DNA of 64,000 bases, taken from NCBI RefSeq assembly GCF_003255815.1, contig NC_037682.1:50555131-50619130 (forward strand), given 5' to 3'. This stretch comes from Theropithecus gelada (lineage: Eukaryota; Chordata; Mammalia; Primates; Cercopithecidae). The notes beneath the pieces were generated by a model. The model was not told where the DNA came from, did not search any database, and was given only the letters and a program-made list of their open reading frames with translations. Shown here piece after piece: positions 62,501 to 64,000 of the stretch (position 1 is the stretch's first letter; every line of letters starts with the position of its first letter). The translations under genes were made by a program, and so were the position numbers.

Positions 62501-63699
62501 AGCTTCATGTTTGCCCTTCTTTTGACTTCAGCATTTTGACTATATTGACAGCTCATTCAGAGTTCCCTACCCCTGTCATAGTTTCTTGATTGTCTACCAT
62601 ATCCCTTTAACAGGAGGAAATTTATATTCTAAAATCCATTCTCTTTTAAGCAGAAAATTTCTAATCCTAGAAGGATGATTTTTTAGGTGTTTGTTTAGTC
62701 TAAGATAAAATTTTGCCCATTGAACATGCGGTCATTTCTCTTTGGTAAATTAGGCTTATGGTAAAATTTGGATAATATATAGTCACCTGGCCCTATTTCA
62801 CCAGGTTAAATTACACAAGACTGACTAGCTTCTTGTGGTGGTGCAATTATAGGTCTTTTCTACCAGTCTATAGATAAGGAGTAGAAAACCTTTATCTGTT
62901 ATAATACTCTGGCTAATGAGTTGCTGAGAACAGGACCCAACCATGTAGTTATATAGGAGTATAATTTGCAGAAGGATGACTAACCATCCATTAAAAAATT
63001 TTGTTCCCTTTCATTTTTTAGATACAGAGAAGTAGGAATTATACAATATTTTAATTTTTTTTTCAGGCCTACTCAATTCCAGATATGGCCAAGGATGGGT
63101 CGATCACAGGCGATTAGCTGTAAACAGCTTTCGATATTTTGGATATGGCCAAAAGTCTTTTGAATCTAAAATCTTGGAAGAAACCAAATTTTTCACTGAT
63201 GCTATTGAAACTTACAAAGGTAGACCTTTTGACTTTAAACAATTAATAACGAATGCTGTTTCAAACATAACCAATCTGATCATTTTTGGAGAACGATTCA
63301 CTTATGAAGACACCGATTTTCAGCACATGATTGAGTTATTTAGTGAAAATGTGGAACTAGCTGCCAGTGCCTCGGTCTTCTTGTATAATGCCTTTCCATG
63401 GATTGGCATCCTGCCTTTTGGAAAACATCAACAGCTGTTTAGAAATGCATCTGTGGTCTATGATTTTCTCTCCAGACTCATTGAAAAAGCTTCAGTCAAC
63501 AGAAAGCCTCAGCTACCTCAGCATTTTGTTGATGCTTATTTTGATGAGATGGATCAAGGTAAAAATGACCCATCATCTACTTTCTCCAAAGAAAACCTAA
63601 TTTTCTCAGTGGGTGAACTCATCATTGCTGGAACTGAAACTACAACCAATGTGCTACGGTGGGCGATTCTTTTCATGGCCCTTTATCCTAATATTCAAG
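53357..63699 (+). CDS. CYP2R1: CYP2R1, vitamin D 25-hydroxylase (5' part: exons 1-3)
   Basis: Microsomal cytochrome P450 that hydroxylates vitamin D at carbon 25, the first activation step, at the ER membrane using electrons from P450 reductase (family knowledge). The joined exons 53357-53581, 59677-59818 and 63067-63699 give 1000 nt, which is 333 codons plus one base, of a protein usually about 501 residues long. Visible in order: a short N-terminal hydrophobic anchor (about residues 11-28), the proline-rich hinge PPGPPGLPFIG (residues 40-50), the C-helix WxxxR (W133-R137) and the I-helix oxygen-activation motif AGTETT (310-315). Leu99, a residue known for a human deficiency mutation, is conserved. 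All junctions are GT/AG with matching phases (0, then 1, then 1). No stop or frameshift interrupts the frame, so it looks functional. The heme-ligand cysteine and the K-helix ExxR lie in exons 4-5 outside the window. Identification is by recognition of the protein sequence; I am very sure of it. Confidence 0.97.
54245..54440 (-). repeat. MIR, inverted
   Basis: TTCTGTGTGCCACTGTCACT, TTAAAACTCACAACCAGCCG and CTTGTGACTGGCAGCGG in CYP2R1 intron 1. Confidence 0.6.
54698..55018 (+). mobile_element. AluY in CYP2R1 intron 1
   Basis: Alu body 54711-55005 with target duplication AATTGG(G/T)CTAGGT at 54698-54710 and 55006-55018. Sense orientation. Confidence 0.92.
55318..55657 (-). mobile_element. AluY in CYP2R1 intron 1, inverted
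   Basis: Alu body 55331-55642 with a perfect target duplication TGTTATTAGTTTC (55318-55330 and 55645-55657). Lies 325 bp from the sense AluY, forming an inverted pair. Confidence 0.93.
56795..57000 (-). repeat. L2-like, inverted
   Basis: GCATTTATTGAGAACTTTAT, CTAGGGAGTTTATAATTTAG. Intron 1. Confidence 0.55.
57240..57960 (-). repeat. L2-like, inverted
   Basis: TGCTGTGCACTGTCCTAGGT, GAGATATAGCAGTGACCAAA, TAGCTTATATTCTAGTGGGG and GAAGAACATTCTAGAC in the order of inverted L2. Intron 1. Confidence 0.7.
59320..59445 (-). repeat. MIR, inverted
   Basis: CTGAAGCCCAAATAGGTTAA, GACTCAGGCCTGCCAAGTCC. Intron 1, 230 bp before exon 2. Confidence 0.65.
59677..59818 (+). CDS. CYP2R1: CYP2R1 coding exon 2
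   Basis: 142 nt after a pyrimidine-rich acceptor (TTCTCAAAG) and before the donor GTATGT. It encodes residues 76-122 plus one base of codon 123, starting IFSLDLGG and ending KMTKMG. It holds Leu99 within KECLV. Residue 104 reads Gly here; I remember Glu in human. Confidence 0.96.
61120..61405 (+). repeat. L2 3' fragment
   Basis: GAGTCTTTACTCAATGTCAT, AGCTCTGTGAGGGTAGGGAT and CATAGTAGGTGTTCCACAAA. Intron 2. Confidence 0.75.
61423..61749 (+). mobile_element. AluY, Old World monkey type, in CYP2R1 intron 2
   Basis: Nearly undamaged Alu (61437-61735) with a perfect 14-bp target duplication AGAAAAAAGAATGG. Carries GAGATCCGGCCACTGC and ACTAGCCGGGCGAAGTGG, the cercopithecine AluYR-type diagnostic bases. 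Confidence 0.93.
61917..62330 (-). mobile_element. MST/THE1-type LTR, inverted, in CYP2R1 intron 2
   Basis: TGTTAGTCCATTTTATATTG, AAGAAATACCCAAGGCTGGG, GCAATCATGGCAGAAGGC and CCAACATTGGGAATCACAT. Confidence 0.85.
63067..63699 (+). CDS. CYP2R1: CYP2R1 coding exon 3
   Basis: 633 nt after a run of T and CAG, ending before the donor GTGAGG. It encodes residues 123 to 333 plus one base of codon 334. It carries the C-helix W133xxxR137, the NITNLIIFGERF stretch and the I-helix AGTETT at 310-315. If intron 3 were retained the frame would stop at 63741-63743, 14 codons past the splice site. Confidence 0.96.
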
Positions 63700-64000
63700 G
63701 TGAGGATTCTCTTGATGATCTCAGGGTCTATCCTTACATGTAGGGTTCATACATGTTTTTGAGTCTTAGCCATGCACAATACATTTTCTTTAGGAACTCC
63801 TGCTATGCCAGCCAAGGATAGAAATATTTAATAGCTACAAAAAAGAGTTTTCAAATCTATTATCTCAATTCATGTAAAAAAAATCTCTGAAAGAGGTCTT
63901 ATTATGCTTATGTTATAAATGAGAAAAAACGCTGTATCTGCAAGTGGCAGAGCTGGAACCTGAACTCTGATAGAATTTAAAAAACTAATTTTATGTTTTA
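63700..64000 (+). other. CYP2R1: CYP2R1 intron 3, beginning only
   Basis: Starts with GTGAGG and runs off the window. A MIR-like stretch (minus orientation) is visible at about 63890-63990. Confidence 0.9.
63890..63990 (-). repeat. MIR fragment, inverted
   Basis: GCAGAGCTGGAACCTGAACT. Intron 3. Confidence 0.6.

Larger units (their letters stand above)
59819..63066 (+). other. CYP2R1: CYP2R1 intron 2
   Basis: 3248 bp, GT...AG. It contains L2 (61120-61405), an Old World monkey type AluY (61437-61735) and an MST-type LTR (61917-62330, minus). 59819-61119 and 62331-63066 show no recognisable element. Confidence 0.9.

Noticed and set aside
63174..63743. Separate gene starting at the Met at 63174
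   Set aside because: It is the interior of CYP2R1 exon 3 read through the donor into intron 3; the true exon starts at 63067.
1..64000. CRISPR arrays, bacterial operons, phage or defence systems, tRNA or rRNA genes
   Set aside because: None seen on either strand. The sequence is primate nuclear DNA throughout, and the regular repeats are microsatellites or transposons.

Overview
This is nuclear DNA from a primate, most likely an Old World monkey (macaque/baboon group). It is full of Alu, L1, MaLR, MIR and L2 repeats, and its genes are split by long introns. At least two young Alu copies (about 319-591 and 61437-61735) carry the GATC(C/T)GGCCACTGC diagnostic variant and the ACTAGCCGGGCGA variant that I associate with cercopithecine AluY (AluYR-type) rather than human AluY. 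The CYP2R1 exons also differ from the human protein, as I remember it, at several residues.

There is one clearly functional gene. CYP2R1 (microsomal vitamin D 25-hydroxylase) enters on the + strand from a CpG-rich promoter at about 53.05-54.0 kb. Coding exon 1 is 53357-53581, exon 2 is 59677-59818 and exon 3 is 63067-63699. Exons 4-5, which include the heme-cysteine region, lie beyond the right edge, so about 333 of about 501 codons are present.

A second gene-derived locus lies on the - strand at 37558-38056. It is a calcitonin/CGRP-family pseudogene (CALCP type). Its exon 3 is nearly intact with good splice sites. Its exon 2 is broken by a 25-bp insertion with an in-frame stop and by a later frameshift, and no calcitonin or CGRP hormone exon is visible downstream. 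A CpG-rich stretch (39.3-40.64 kb) lies on its upstream side. CALC-family and CYP2R1 sequences are neighbours on human 11p15, so the window is syntenic with that region.

The rest is layered repeat history. 1.08-4.22 kb: an ERVL-type LTR cut by a full-length MST-type MaLR element that itself carries an Alu. 7.50-10.69 kb: a complete hAT (Tip100/Zaphod-like) DNA transposon with an 8-bp target duplication, a dead transposase, a solo MST LTR inside it, and an internal 162-bp copy of DNA that also lies 480 bp to the right. 13.2-14.2 kb: a truncated L1. 18.88-22.75 kb: a mariner/Tigger-like element split by a 3.6-kb L1, which in turn holds a 176-bp second L1 tail. 24.4-25.5 kb: a local duplication. 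31.9-32.75 kb: an ERVL-type LTR split by a Tigger MITE. 34.4-36.8 kb: an old L1 with an Alu. 41-44.7 kb: old L1 pieces and an Alu. 46-52.5 kb: LTR, MIR, L2 and MLT1 remnants.

I saw no bacterial-type systems, CRISPR arrays, tRNA or rRNA genes. The interest of the window lies in CYP2R1 and its start region, the calcitonin pseudogene, the nested transposons and two apparent locally templated duplications.
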